A DNA stretch of 64,000 nt, taken from Halosimplex halophilum. Its GTDB lineage: Archaea > Halobacteriota > Halobacteria > Halobacteriales > Haloarculaceae. Under the pieces are notes generated by a model that saw only the letters and a list, made by a program, of their open reading frames with translations, did no database searches and had not been told where the DNA came from. Position 1 is the stretch's first letter. Every line of letters begins with the position of its first letter. Location of the stretch: assembly GCF_004698125.1 (NCBI RefSeq), contig NZ_SRHV01000005.1:735751-799750 (forward strand), read 5' to 3'. This document shows positions 41,884 to 51,234 of this stretch, piece after piece. The position numbers were made by a program, and so were the translations under genes.

Positions 41884-43761
41884 ATGGTACAGGTGATGTG
41901 GCTCGCGATCGCGGCACTGGTAACGTTCTCGGTGGGGTATCTCGGATACTCCAGGTACCTGGCTCGGTTCGTCGAGCTGGACGACGAACGGGAGACACCG
42001 GCACACAAGTACGACGACGGCCAGGAGTACGTCCCGTCGAAGAAGCCGGTCTTGCTCGGACACCACTACTCGAGTATCGCGGGCGGGGCGCCCATCGCGG
42101 GGCCGATCACGGCCGCGGCGGCGTTCGGCTGGATCCCGGCGATCATCTGGATCGCCGTGGGCAACCCGCTCTTTGGCGCGGTCCACGACTTCATGTCGCT
42201 GTCGTCGAGCGTCCGCCACGACGGCAAGTCGATCGGGTACATCATCGGGCAGTACGTCGGCGAGCGCGGCAAGAACATGCTGCTGTGGTTCGCGTACCTG
42301 ACGATCATCCTCGTGATCGCCGCGTTCGCGTACCTGATCGGCCTCGTGCTGGACGCGTTCCCGGCGGCGGCGACGGCGTCGGTGATCTACATCGCGCTGG
42401 CGGTGCTGTTCGGGGTGTACCTCTACCAGCTGAACCTCCCCTTCCTGCCGGGGGCCGTGGCGTTCGTCGCCATGGTGTTCGGCGGCGTCTGGGTGGGGCT
42501 CCAGTACCCGCTGGCCATCTTCGCCCGCCCCGAACTCCCCGAGGGGACCATCGTCCTCTTCGGCTCGGGCGGCGAGTGGCTGCCGCTGGCGGGCGCGTTC
42601 GACCCGAACATGGCCGCCTGGGTGCTCGTGACGGTCCTCTACGCGTTCGCCGCGAGCGTCCTGCCGGTGTGGGTGTTGCTCCAGCCGCGTGACTTCCTCA
42701 CGTCGAGCCTGCTGTACACGGGCGTCGGCGGGATGATCCTCGGCGCCATCGTCGGGACGATCGTCGGGTTCAGCCCGGTCGACGTCAACGTGTTCGTCCC
42801 CGGGCTGGAGGACCCGGTCCAGACGGCGACCATCGAGACGCTGACGACGCAGGTGCCCGGCTGGACCGGCTTCGTCTCCAGCCTCGGGCCGCTGTTCCCG
42901 TTCCTGTTCGTCACCATCGCCTGCGGGACGATCAGCGGGTTCCACTCGCTGGTCTCCTCGGGCACGACCGCCAAGCAACTGGACAAGGAGAGCGACGCCC
43001 GCCTCATCGGCTACGGCGGCATGCTCGGCGAGGGGCTGCTCGGTATCACCGCCGTCCTGGCGGTCGTCATCGTCGCCGGGTCGACGGCCGGCCTCGGGTC
43101 GGCGCTGGTCACCTTCCCCTCGGGCGGCGGCGCCCTGCTGACCGTCTTCGGGGTCGGGACCGCGGCGGCCGCGACGTTCATCGGCCTGGTGTTCGTCAGC
43201 TTCCTGCTGACCAGCACCGACACGGCCATGCGCCTCGGGCGGTACATGCTCGAGGAGGTCGTCGGCGCGCCCGAGACGAGCGTCGAGGAGACGGTCACGA
43301 ACCGCTACGTCAACGCCGGGATCCTGTCGCTGGCCGGCTACCTGCTGGTCGCGTCGGGGACCTGGGAGAACATCTGGCCGCTGTTCGGCGGCGCCAACCA
43401 GGCGCTCGCCGCGCTGGCGCTGCTGGTCGCGACCGTCTGGCTCGCCAACTGGGACGACTCCAAGCAGCTGGTCAGCACCGGCGCGCCGCTGGTCTTCATG
43501 CTCGCGGTGACCGTCGTCGCGCTGCTGTGGATCGGGCTCTACCGCAACCCCTCGACCATCGTCGCCGGCGAGTACGAGACCACGATCGGCGCCGTCTCGC
43601 TCGGCTTCCAGAGCCTCATCGCGCTGGTGCTGGTCGGGCTGATCTTCGGGATCACCCGCCGCGCCTACAGCGACATCAAGGAGGCCCGCGGCGGCCTCGA
43701 CCGCGAGGCCATCGTCGGCTCCGGCGGCGGAGGCGGCGGCGTCGAGCCCGGCGACGACTAG
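41884..43761 (+). CDS. CstA-family carbon starvation / peptide (pyruvate) transporter
   Basis: A 625-residue protein with about 16 hydrophobic helices. The N-terminal YDDGQEYVPSKKPVLLGHHYSSIAGGAPIAGP and CGTISGFHSLVSSGTTAKQL are hallmarks of the CstA family, which transports pyruvate or peptides during starvation. Start at ATG 41884 (GTG 41869 is the alternative; the TATA-like TTTTATGG at 41840-41847 fits it). The last residues are a Gly/Asp tail. Its stop overlaps that of a convergent gene within one CTAG. Confidence 0.93.
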   Translation: MVQVMWLAIAALVTFSVGYLGYSRYLARFVELDDERETPAHKYDDGQEYVPSKKPVLLGHHYSSIAGGAPIAGPITAAAAFGWIPAIIWIAVGNPLFGAVHDFMSLSSSVRHDGKSIGYIIGQYVGERGKNMLLWFAYLTIILVIAAFAYLIGLVLDAFPAAATASVIYIALAVLFGVYLYQLNLPFLPGAVAFVAMVFGGVWVGLQYPLAIFARPELPEGTIVLFGSGGEWLPLAGAFDPNMAAWVLVTVLYAFAASVLPVWVLLQPRDFLTSSLLYTGVGGMILGAIVGTIVGFSPVDVNVFVPGLEDPVQTATIETLTTQVPGWTGFVSSLGPLFPFLFVTIACGTISGFHSLVSSGTTAKQLDKESDARLIGYGGMLGEGLLGITAVLAVVIVAGSTAGLGSALVTFPSGGGALLTVFGVGTAAAATFIGLVFVSFLLTSTDTAMRLGRYMLEEVVGAPETSVEETVTNRYVNAGILSLAGYLLVASGTWENIWPLFGGANQALAALALLVATVWLANWDDSKQLVSTGAPLVFMLAVTVVALLWIGLYRNPSTIVAGEYETTIGAVSLGFQSLIALVLVGLIFGITRRAYSDIKEARGGLDREAIVGSGGGGGGVEPGDD

Positions 43762-44444
43762 AACAGCCGACCGAGGAGTCCCGACGACTCCTCGTCGGGG
43801 TCGGACCACAGGTCGAACGCCCGGTCCAGATCCGTCGCCCGGCTCGTCACGATTTCTTCCCGGTCGGGCGCCACGACGACCAGGTTCACCTCGTAGTGGC
43901 CGTAGTAGCCGTACCTGATGAGCGTCCGGTCCTTGAACCCCGAGACGAACTCCCGGACGGCCCCCGGAATCCGCGGGACGACCAGCGCCACCGTGAAGTC
44001 CGTGCTGAAGTGTTCCTCGTCGGCGTCGATCCACTCGTCGGCCAGGTCGTGGGCCCACTCGACGAGCGCTTCGAGGTCGGCGACGCCGACCCCGTCCCGG
44101 CGGGCGACGAACAGGTGTTCCGTCGAGTCGTGGTTCGCGTAGTTCAGCGCCGCGTGGAACAGCTGTTTGCGGCTCTCGATCGCCATCCGCCCGTACAGCG
44201 TGAACGACTCGCCGGCGACCGTCCGGTCTTTCTCCAGGTCGAAGTTGTGCATCAGTCGGCCGCTCACCCGCTCGACGTACTCGTCGTCCCAGACCGGCAC
44301 GTCCTCCGGCCTCGCCTCGCCGGTCGCGGTCTCCTCCTCCAAGTCCGCGGCCGCCGCCTCGTCCGCTTGCTCGGCCTCCGTCGGCCCCCCCGGGTCCGGG
44401 CCCTCGCCGTCGGCGTCCGCGCCGCCTCGCTCCCGGTCGCTCAT
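43758..44444 (-). CDS. Conserved haloarchaeal protein with disordered N-terminus
   Basis: A 228-residue protein. Residues 1-50 are acidic and low-complexity; from ~55 onward it is an alpha/beta domain with WDDEYVERVSGRLMHNFDLEKDR, FTLYGRMAIESRKQLFHAALNYANHDSTEHLF and ALVVPRIPGAVREFVSGFKDRTLIRYGYYGHYEVNLVVVAPDREE. No family recognised, no metal motif. It follows the cupin gene with a four-base ATGA overlap, so the two are coupled, and its stop shares CTAG with CstA. Confidence 0.7.
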   Translation of the reverse strand: MSDRERGGADADGEGPDPGGPTEAEQADEAAAADLEEETATGEARPEDVPVWDDEYVERVSGRLMHNFDLEKDRTVAGESFTLYGRMAIESRKQLFHAALNYANHDSTEHLFVARRDGVGVADLEALVEWAHDLADEWIDADEEHFSTDFTVALVVPRIPGAVREFVSGFKDRTLIRYGYYGHYEVNLVVVAPDREEIVTSRATDLDRAFDLWSDPDEESSGLLGRLF

Positions 44445-44860
44445 GCGTCGTCCCCTCCGTTCCCGCTCTCGTTCTCCTCGTCCCCGCTCTCGCTTTCTTC
44501 GTAGGCGTGTACGTCGTCGACGGCCGGCGCGCCCACGACCAGCGCGACCGCCCGCTCGTCGGCCGACTCGGGGACGTGGGCGCGCTGGGGGCTGTCGGGT
44601 TCGACGACGAACGCCTCGTCGGCCGCGACCTCGTAGGTCTCGTCGGGCGTCTCGACGGAGAGCGTCCCCGACAGCACGTAGAAGACCTCCTCCTGTTGGT
44701 CGTGGTAGTGGTAGGCCAGCGGGACCGCCTCGCCGGGTTCGACCTCGTAGCGGTTGACCGCCACGTTCTCCAGCCCCGCCGCGTCGGAGACCGACCGCTG
44801 GACGCTCGGCCGGTCCGGCGCGGGTTCGATCTCCCCCACCGCCACGTGGTGGTATCCCAT
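44441..44860 (-). CDS. Cupin-domain protein
   Basis: A 139-residue protein with the cupin motifs PLAYHYHDQQEEVFYVLSGTLSV and EAFVVEPDSPQRAHVP; metal ligands are the two His, Glu and last His. The first ~30 residues (VAVGEIEPAPDRPSVQRSV) and the acidic tail resemble haloarchaeal cupins. Downstream the conserved hypothetical gene overlaps it by four bases. Activity unknown. Confidence 0.85.
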   Translation of the reverse strand: MGYHHVAVGEIEPAPDRPSVQRSVSDAAGLENVAVNRYEVEPGEAVPLAYHYHDQQEEVFYVLSGTLSVETPDETYEVAADEAFVVEPDSPQRAHVPESADERAVALVVGAPAVDDVHAYEESESGDEENESGNGGDDA

Positions 44861-44989
44861 GTCACGTTCGATGGGTCCGGGACCGTAAAAACGTGCGCCC
44901 GGGACGGGTCTCGACGGTTTCGGTTCGACGTGCGAGTCGAGTAGTTGTTTCCGTTTGTGGTGTCGTGAAACGAAGTCACGTCGGGGAGA

Positions 44990-45520
44990 GCGCAGTCAAC
45001 CGCAGGCATCGAAAGCCCTCGGCGGGCTCGCGGTCGCTGTCTCCGAAAATCTTCGATTTTCGGGATCTCGCAGGAGCGGAGCTCCTGCGGACCTCGCGAA
45101 TCTCCGATTCGCTCAGTGACGAGAGAGCGGAGCTCTCTCGAACCAAGCGGGATATCCGCGCTCTCCGCACTGCCCGCTCACGGCACAGCCGTTCGCTTCG
45201 AGGCGCCCAGCGCCTCGCACCGCGCGGATAGTCGCCCGCTCAGACGACTCAACTGGACGCGAGCACGCCTCGCCTTTTCAGTCCGCCGGGAGAGCAAGCT
45301 CTCCCGAGCCCGCGCTCACACGTTCGCGCGGACGCCAGGGACCGTACAGCACAGCACCGCGACCGCACCGCAGACGGCCACGAGCCTCCCCAGCCGATTC
45401 GCGACTCGCGAGTCGCGAATCCACCGTCGGAGCACGCTCCGACGAGCCTTCGTTCACACAGTTCACGAAGACCTCGCGCGGCTACCGTCGCGCGCATGAA
45501 CGCGCGCTCCAGCGCACGCC
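44990..45520 (-). repeat. Modular hairpin-rich dispersed repeat, copy 2
   Basis: This 531-bp copy occupies most of the 740-base gap between the cupin and arcS genes. It holds the 8-bp hairpin (45288-45305) and the only perfect version of the 26-nt palindrome (45396-45421). It has a single ~60-nt unit at the far end, the long GCGGGATATCCGC/GCGCGGATAG cassette shared with copy 3, and an insert (about 45041-45145) with additional AT-containing hairpins related to copy 4. The conserved 5' end lies 80 bases after the arcS stop in the sense direction of arcS. Confidence 0.85.
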
Positions 45521-45600
45521 GACCGCACAGTAACCGCCCACCGCAACAGCGCTCACCTGTACTGGACGCCCTCCATCGAGCGAGCCGGGCCCGGATCGAC

Positions 45601-47397
45601 TCAGTCCAGTTCCTCGACGTGGCGGACGTGGGCGGCGATCCCGCGGGTCGAGCGGGTCATCTCGGGGCCGGACATCTCGGCGCGGCCGACGGCGAAGGCG
45701 CTGGGGCCCTCGAAGACGACCTCGTCGCCGACGCGGATCGACTCGTCGGCGTCGACGATGCCCGGCGCGAGGACGCTCCCGTGGGGGACGAAGTCGTCGA
45801 TCTCGACCCGCTTGGTGGGCGCGTCGCTCTCGACCCAGCGGCGGGCGCCCGCGAGCGTGAACGCCAGCGTGCCGTAGGGGCGGACGACCACGGCCAGTTG
45901 CTCGCCGTCGCCGTCGTGGGCCTGGAGTCCGGGGTGGCTCCCCCGGATCCGGAGGTCGTCGAACAGATCGTCGCCCGCGCCGGCGCCGAACTGGTAGTCG
46001 GCGATGGCGCGGACGGTGTTGTGCTGGCGCTCGCGCTTGCCGTACTTCAGTTCGCCCGAGAGCTCGCTGGCGAGGTTGCCCAGGGAGTCGGTCGTAGTCG
46101 GGTGGTCCTCGACGGTGTAGGTGAACTCGGTCCCGAGACTCTCCTCGACGCGCTCGCAGATGGGGCGGTAGTCCTCGGGGACGTGAGCGATGACCCGGGG
46201 GTAGTCGGTGTGCTCCAGGTAGCGCTCCAGCACGCTCGCGACGAACTCGACCTCGTTGGCGCTCCAGCGGCCGGTCACGACCGAATCGTAGTGCTGGGCG
46301 GGGTAGGTGAGTTCCAGTTCCTGCGGGACGACGCCGATGGGCGAGGTCATCGACACCTTGTGGGCGCGCCACTGGACGGCGTCGTGGTACTGGCCGTGGC
46401 TCTGGGAGTCGCTGTACGGTTTGCGCGCCGAGCAGGGCACCAGCACGAGCGGGTTGTCGAAGCGGTTTCGGTACCGCGACGTGACCCGCTCGGCGAACCG
46501 CTGGATCTCCACCCGGCGGATGGTGTCCTCGGTCGCGGCGGTGATCTCGGCCTGCCGGAGGACCGGCGTGCGCTCCTCCAGGTAGCCGTACTGCTGGTCG
46601 AGCCGCCGGAAGACGGCGGTGAGCCACTGCTCGTGGCGGGCCTGGCCCTCGATGTAGTCCCGCAGCCGGCCGTCGCGGATCCGCCGGCGGACGGTCTTGA
46701 GGGCGGCGGCCAGGGCGTTGACGTTGTGGCGGGCGCAGTCGGCGCGGTCGAACTCGTCGCGCGGCTGCTGGCAGGCGGGGCAGGCGCAGGGGAGCTCGTC
46801 GAGGTCTTCGAGGAACTGGTGGCCGTCGACGGTGAGATAGCGGCCCTGGGTGCCGCGGACGACGGCGCGGTCGGCGTCGACCAGATCGACGCCCGCGTAG
46901 ACCAGCGTCGCGACGTTCGCGGGCGTGGCGACGCCCGGCAGGTACAGCGCGGCGTCGTAGGGGATCGCTTCGCGGACCTGGATCATCGCGTCGACGAACT
47001 GCTCGGCGTGGCCGGCGATCCCCGGCGCCCCCGAGAGGACGTAGGCGTCGGTCCCGAGATCGTCGGCGGTGTCGGCCGAGATCACGGCGGCGCTCGGGAA
47101 GTCGGCGTCGGGGACCTCGGGCGCGAACGCGTCCTGCACCTCGTCGGGCGTGCCGGCGGGGAACCCGCGGGCGGGCAGGACGGTGAGCCGCGAGTCGTCG
47201 CCCTCGGGGGCGTCGGGTTCGGTCGCCCATCCGCTGCCCTCGTCGGCGAGGACCGGGTGGGCGACCCCCGCCTCGGGCGCGTCGTCGTCGCGGTCGGCGT
47301 CGGTGACCAGGGCGGGCGTCGTCACCGGCGAGTCGAGGCGCACCTCGGCGAGACGGGCCGCCCCGTCGCGCTCGTGGACCTCGAAGTGGTCGGTCAT
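45601..47397 (-). CDS. arcS: Archaeosine synthase alpha subunit (ArcS / TgtA2)
   Basis: A 598-residue TGT-like protein that with RaSEA converts preQ0 at tRNA position 15 to archaeosine. Visible are the TGT-type fold with YLPGVATPANVATLVYAGVDLVDADRAV, the Cys knuckle CACPACQQ, the lysine-transfer region LVPCSARKPYSDSQSHG that marks ArcS, and a C-terminal PUA domain (about residues 505-595: TLAGARRWVESDAPTKRVEIDDFVPHGSVLAPGIVDADESIRVGDEV). The catalytic Asp of true transglycosylases is absent from the TDSGSFQ position. A copy of the dispersed repeat lies 80 bases downstream. Confidence 0.93.
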   Translation of the reverse strand: MTDHFEVHERDGAARLAEVRLDSPVTTPALVTDADRDDDAPEAGVAHPVLADEGSGWATEPDAPEGDDSRLTVLPARGFPAGTPDEVQDAFAPEVPDADFPSAAVISADTADDLGTDAYVLSGAPGIAGHAEQFVDAMIQVREAIPYDAALYLPGVATPANVATLVYAGVDLVDADRAVVRGTQGRYLTVDGHQFLEDLDELPCACPACQQPRDEFDRADCARHNVNALAAALKTVRRRIRDGRLRDYIEGQARHEQWLTAVFRRLDQQYGYLEERTPVLRQAEITAATEDTIRRVEIQRFAERVTSRYRNRFDNPLVLVPCSARKPYSDSQSHGQYHDAVQWRAHKVSMTSPIGVVPQELELTYPAQHYDSVVTGRWSANEVEFVASVLERYLEHTDYPRVIAHVPEDYRPICERVEESLGTEFTYTVEDHPTTTDSLGNLASELSGELKYGKRERQHNTVRAIADYQFGAGAGDDLFDDLRIRGSHPGLQAHDGDGEQLAVVVRPYGTLAFTLAGARRWVESDAPTKRVEIDDFVPHGSVLAPGIVDADESIRVGDEVVFEGPSAFAVGRAEMSGPEMTRSTRGIAAHVRHVEELD

Positions 47398-47482
47398 GGT
47401 TCTCCCGTCGGGGTGCCGTGGGATGAGACTGTCGTCTCGGGGCGGGGGCGGGGACGGAACCGGAGATGCGCCACCGAGCCGC

Positions 47483-47800
47483 TCACACCACGAGCGGGAG
47501 CGCGAGCAACACGACCGCGCCGATACAGGCGAGCGTCGCCAGCAGCAGCCGCTCGAAGCGGTCGCCGACCGGGACGACCTCGCGGTAGGCCGGGTCGAGC
47601 GTCCAGACCATCCGGTGGTACAGCCCCGCGGTCGACGCGGCGAACAGCCCGGTCGAGACGACCACCCCGTACCGGATCGGGAGCCCCAGCGCCCGGAAGT
47701 ACAGCGGGCCGAACGAGTAGACGACCGCGAACGCGATGCCCGCGACCACCAGGAAGGGAACGGGGTCGACCGCCTCCCCTTCCCGGTTCCGGAGCTTCAT
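47483..47800 (-). CDS. Small integral membrane protein
   Basis: A 105-residue protein with three membrane segments (about 13-33, 43-60 and 84-104). Its polar N-terminus is MKLRNREGEAVDP and a WTLDPAYREVVPVGDRF loop is charged. Family not recognised. It lies between arcS and the divergently oriented tmk; the short spacing gives no firm operon. Confidence 0.6.
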   Translation of the reverse strand: MKLRNREGEAVDPVPFLVVAGIAFAVVYSFGPLYFRALGLPIRYGVVVSTGLFAASTAGLYHRMVWTLDPAYREVVPVGDRFERLLLATLACIGAVVLLALPLVV

Positions 47801-47921
47801 GCGCGCGCTTGGGGCGCGACGGCCGTATGTCTTGTCCGCCGATATCCGCGGCGGCGGTGAGGCGTGCCGGCGGTCGTCCGGCCACCGGGGCGTTTAGGTG
47901 GGGCCGTCGAGACACGCAGGT

Positions 47922-48527
47922 ATGCTCGTGACGCTGGAGGGGCTCGACGGCAGCGGGAAGTCCTCGGCGGCCGCCCACCTCGCCGACAGCGACGCCGTCC
48001 CCGCCGACGCGGTGTTCACCCGCGAGCCCACCGACTCGTGGTACGGCGAGGCCGTCGCCCGCTCGATCGGCGACGACGACGCCGACTCGCTGGCCGAACT
48101 GTTCCTCTACACCGCCGACCACGCCGACCACCTCGACCGGACGATCCGCCCCGCCCTCGCGGCCGACCGGCTCGTCGTCTCCGACCGCTACTCCGACTCC
48201 CGGTACGCCTACCAGGGCGCGACGCTCGCCGACCACCCCCACCTCGACGTCGACGACCCGCTCGCCTACGTCCGCGACGTACACCGGCCGTTCACCCGCC
48301 GACCGGACGCGACGGTCTATCTCGACGTCGACCCCGAGACGGGCGCCCGCCGGGCGGGGTCGACCAACAAGATGGAGCAGGTCGAGTTCCTCGAATCGGT
48401 CCGCGAGAACTACGAGCGGCTGATCGACGACGACCCCGGGCGGTTCGTCCGCGTCGACGCCGCCCGCCCGCAGGAGGCGGTGCTGGCAGACGTGGAGTCG
48501 GCCGTGGTCGATCTGCTGGACGGGTGA
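47922..48527 (+). CDS. tmk: Thymidylate kinase
   Basis: A 201-residue kinase converting dTMP to dTDP. It begins [20 protein letters not shown] (P-loop [11 protein letters not shown] 47922 chosen for this). [21 protein letters not shown] and [13 protein letters not shown] are family motifs. A GCGTTTAGGTG promoter element at 47890-47900 is about 27 bases upstream. The lid region is short, as in archaeal enzymes. No operon partner. Confidence 0.95.
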   Translation: MLVTLEGLDGSGKSSAAAHLADSDAVPADAVFTREPTDSWYGEAVARSIGDDDADSLAELFLYTADHADHLDRTIRPALAADRLVVSDRYSDSRYAYQGATLADHPHLDVDDPLAYVRDVHRPFTRRPDATVYLDVDPETGARRAGSTNKMEQVEFLESVRENYERLIDDDPGRFVRVDAARPQEAVLADVESAVVDLLDG

Positions 48528-48545
48528 GCGGTCGCGTGCGGGTGC

Positions 48546-48899
48546 TCAGCGGTTCTCGTAGCGGCTGGGCCGCTCGCGGTCGTCCCAGCGGTCGGGGAGG
48601 TCGACCTCGTCGGGGGAGGGCATCCAGAAGTAGTCGAAGGTCACCCCCGCGACCGTCGGCAGGAGGATTATCACCGTCACGACCGCCCCGGCCGAGCCCA
48701 GGTCCGGCCCCAGCGGGAGGACGCCGCTGAAAAACAGCGTCGACAGGACGAGCGCGAACGGGACGAGGAGGGCGGCGTAGAGGAACCCGCCCCAGCGGGT
48801 CGACAGCCGCACCCGGAAGAAGCGCGTCATCAGCGCGGCGACGGCGCTGTGGGCGACGACGAGGAAGACCAGTTCGAGGGCGTCGACGGCACTGACCAT
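48546..48899 (-). CDS. Small membrane protein
   Basis: A 117-residue protein from ATG 48899 (MVSAVDALELVFLVV). Three membrane helices (about 8-27, 39-60 and 68-88), then a charged C-terminus WMPSPDEVDLPDRWDDRERPSR. The open frame continues upstream only as antisense of the E1-alpha gene. Family not recognised. It is divergent from the E1-alpha gene, which starts 90 bases away. Confidence 0.6.
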   Translation of the reverse strand: MVSAVDALELVFLVVAHSAVAALMTRFFRVRLSTRWGGFLYAALLVPFALVLSTLFFSGVLPLGPDLGSAGAVVTVIILLPTVAGVTFDYFWMPSPDEVDLPDRWDDRERPSRYENR

Positions 48900-48989
48900 A
48901 CCGGCCGTAGGCGCCGCGCGCTCTTTGAGGTGTCGACTGCGCCCGCGCGTCGGCGCAACCCATTTTTCGGCCCCGCCCCACGGGACGGT

Positions 48990-50042
48990 ATGCACCGCGT
49001 CGTCGGCGAGCGGTCGCTGGGCGAGACGAGCGTCGAGCCCGACCTGGCCCGCACGCTGCTCCGGGAGATGGTCTTCGCTCGCGTCTTCGACGAGCGGGCG
49101 GTCGCGCTCCAGCGCCGCGGCTGGATGAGCGGCTATCCGCCCTTCGAGGGCCAGGAGGCCTCCCAGGTCGGCGCCGCCCGCGCGCTCGCCGACGACGACT
49201 GGCTCTTTCCCACCTACCGCTCGAACGCCGTGCAACTGGCCCGCGGCCGCTCGCCCGCCGACATCCTCCGTTTCCGCCGCGGGTTCTCCGAGTACGAACC
49301 CGTCGACGGGGACGACACCGCGGCGGGCAGGGAGCCGGTCACGTTCACGCAGGCGACGCCGATCGCGACGCAGCTCCCCCACGCGGTCGGGGCGGGGATG
49401 GCCGCGGCCCACCGGGACGCCGACCGCGTCGCGTGCGCCTGTCTCGGCGACGGCGCCACGTCGGAGGGGGACTTCCACGAGGCGCTGAACTTCGCGGGCG
49501 TGTTCGCCGCGCCGGTCGTCTTCCTCTGCGAGAACAACGGCTGGGCGATCAGCCTGCCGACCGACCGCCAGACGGCCAGCGAGACCATCGCGGGGAAAGC
49601 CGGCGCCTACGGTATCGAGGGAGTGCGGGTCGACGGGATGGACCCGCTCGCGGTCTACGAGGTCGTCGCCGAGGCCCGCGAGTCGGCGCTGTCGGGCGAG
49701 CCGGTCCTCGTCGAGAGCCTGACCTACCGCCGGGGGCCGCACACGACCGCCGACGACCCCGACCGCTACCGCGACGCGGCGACCGAGGGCCTGCCCGAGT
49801 GGCGGACCGCGGACCCGCTGGAGCGGTACGCCGACTACCTGCGCGAGGAGGGCGTCGTCGACGAGGGGTTCGTCGCGGCCGCTCGCGAGGCGGCCCGCGA
49901 GGAGCTGGACGAGGCCGTGGCCGCCGCCGAGGGGAGCGAACCCGACCCCGGCGACGTGTTCGACCACGCCTACGCGGCGCCGCCGCCGCGGCTCCGCGAC
50001 CAGCGGCGGTTCGTCACCGAGCGGGACGGACGGCGGGAGTGA
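48990..50042 (+). CDS. Thiamine-diphosphate-dependent dehydrogenase E1 alpha subunit
   Basis: A 350-residue protein of the pyruvate/branched-chain 2-oxoacid dehydrogenase E1-alpha family. It has GYPPFEGQEASQVGAARAL, FPTYRSN, the ThDP motif GDGATSEGDFHEALNFAG...ENN, GEPVLVESLTYRRGPHTTADDP and a C-terminal arm. The expected E1-beta, E2 and E3 genes are not adjacent; it is a stand-alone copy. Start ATG 48990 is favoured by CCATTTTTCGG (48960-48970) about 27 bases upstream. The substrate cannot be read from the sequence. Confidence 0.9.
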   Translation: MHRVVGERSLGETSVEPDLARTLLREMVFARVFDERAVALQRRGWMSGYPPFEGQEASQVGAARALADDDWLFPTYRSNAVQLARGRSPADILRFRRGFSEYEPVDGDDTAAGREPVTFTQATPIATQLPHAVGAGMAAAHRDADRVACACLGDGATSEGDFHEALNFAGVFAAPVVFLCENNGWAISLPTDRQTASETIAGKAGAYGIEGVRVDGMDPLAVYEVVAEARESALSGEPVLVESLTYRRGPHTTADDPDRYRDAATEGLPEWRTADPLERYADYLREEGVVDEGFVAAAREAAREELDEAVAAAEGSEPDPGDVFDHAYAAPPPRLRDQRRFVTERDGRRE

Positions 50043-50138
50043 GCCGACACAGCGGAACCGAGCGGCGGTGGCGCCGCCGGGTCGGTCCGGCCGCGGCTGC
50101 GGAGCCGGGGCGTGCGGATCCGGTCGCGAGGAGAGCGG

Positions 50139-50369
50139 TCAGTCCAGACAGATGTAGGTCTTCGTGTCGGCGACGCCGTCGAGGTCCCGAAGCCTGGTTG
50201 CGACGCCGTGCATGAGGTCGTACACCTCCTCGCCGACCGCCTCGACGATGATGTCGTACTGGCCGGCGACGATGTGCGCCTCCTCGACCCCGTCGATCCC
50301 CCGGATCGAGTCGAGCAACTGTTCGGACTTCCCGGCCGCCGTCTTCACCATGATAAAGGCCCGCACCAT
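50139..50369 (-). CDS. Lrp/AsnC ligand-binding (RAM) domain protein
   Basis: A 76-residue stand-alone RAM domain with no HTH: MVRAFIMVKTAAGKSEQLLDSIRGIDGVEEAHIVAGQYDIIVEAVGEEVYDLMHGVATRLRDLDGVADTKTYICLD in outline. Such free domains oligomerise and bind amino acids. It is divergent from trkA (183-base gap) and similar to the second RAM domain at 51235. A T/A-rich block about 31 bases upstream (minus strand, 50396-50404) is a plausible promoter. Confidence 0.9.
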   Translation of the reverse strand: MVRAFIMVKTAAGKSEQLLDSIRGIDGVEEAHIVAGQYDIIVEAVGEEVYDLMHGVATRLRDLDGVADTKTYICLD

Positions 50370-50520
50370 CGTAGACCGAACTTCGCCCGGCCGCTCCAAA
50401 AACCTTCCCCCGTCCCGCCGAGGACCGGATTAATCGGATAGCGTGGGATTGACTCCCATGCTCGGGGCCGGGGGTTCGACCGGGGGGTCGCGGCCGCCGA
50501 ACGGGGGGCGATCGGAGGTA

Positions 50521-50529
50521 GCTTTATTC
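50521..50529 (+). promoter_or_regulatory. TATA-like box of trkA
   Basis: GCTTTATTC is centred about 28 bases before the trkA ATG at 50553, in the divergent intergenic region shared with the RAM-domain gene at 50369. Confidence 0.5.
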
Positions 50530-50552
50530 CGCCCCTGGTCGTACGCGTTACC

Positions 50553-51233
50553 ATGCGATTCGTTATCGTGGGTGCCGGCCGCGTCGGGCTGCGAACGGCA
50601 CGCGCACTCGAAGACAGCGGACACGAGGTGGTCCTCATCGAGCGCGACCCGACGAAAGTCGACCGCGCGAAGGCCGAGGGCCACGAGGTCATCGAGGGCG
50701 ACGCCAGCGACGAGCAGGTGCTGCTCTCGGCCGACCTGGCCGAAGCCGACGCGCTGGGCGCGCTGACGGGCGACCTCTCGACGAACTTCGTCGCCTGCAT
50801 GGTCGCGAAACACCACGGCTGTCGCACCGTCCTCCGGATCGACGAGGAGTACCGCGAGGACATCTACCGCAAGTACGCCTCCGACGTCGACGAGGTCATC
50901 TACCCCGAGCGGCTGGGCGCCATCGTCGCCAAGAACGCGCTGCTGGGCGGCAACATCCGCGCCGTCGCCGACATCGCGCAGAACCTCCAGCTCGTCGAAC
51001 TGACGGTCACGCCCGAGTCGCCGATGCGCGGTTACACCCTGAGCGAACTGGAACTGCCCGCGGACACCGAGCTGCTCGCGTTCGGCAAGCAGGGCGACCC
51101 GCTGTCGATCCCCGACGAGGACGTGTCGATGGAGGTCGGGGACACGCTCGCCATCCTCGCGGACTTCGAGAAACTCGACGACGTGCGTCAGATCGTCGTC
51201 GGCGAGGCCGTCGCCGCGAAGGGGGGTGCCTGA
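50553..51233 (+). CDS. trkA: TrkA-type K+ uptake regulatory protein
   Basis: A 226-residue RCK protein. RCK_N has the Rossmann motif IVGAGRVGLRTARAL and the acidic GDASDEQVL; RCK_C spans about residues 145-220. It should bind NAD(H)/ATP and gate a Trk/Ktr K+ channel, relevant for salt-in osmoadaptation. No channel gene lies beside it. It is followed at one-base spacing by a RAM-domain gene, so cotranscription is almost certain, and is preceded divergently by another. Confidence 0.92.
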   Translation: MRFVIVGAGRVGLRTARALEDSGHEVVLIERDPTKVDRAKAEGHEVIEGDASDEQVLLSADLAEADALGALTGDLSTNFVACMVAKHHGCRTVLRIDEEYREDIYRKYASDVDEVIYPERLGAIVAKNALLGGNIRAVADIAQNLQLVELTVTPESPMRGYTLSELELPADTELLAFGKQGDPLSIPDEDVSMEVGDTLAILADFEKLDDVRQIVVGEAVAAKGGA

Positions 51234-51234
51234 G

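Noticed and set aside
41842..45009. A 1055-codon minus-strand open frame across CstA and neighbours
   Set aside because: Same shadow effect; composition is Arg/Asp/Gln-rich low complexity, and clear genes with motifs occupy both strands.
45249..45497. Small ORFs inside repeat copy 2 (and similar ones in the other copies) as real proteins
   Set aside because: Frames and continuations differ between copies, while the DNA hairpins are conserved; no promoter or start at consistent places.
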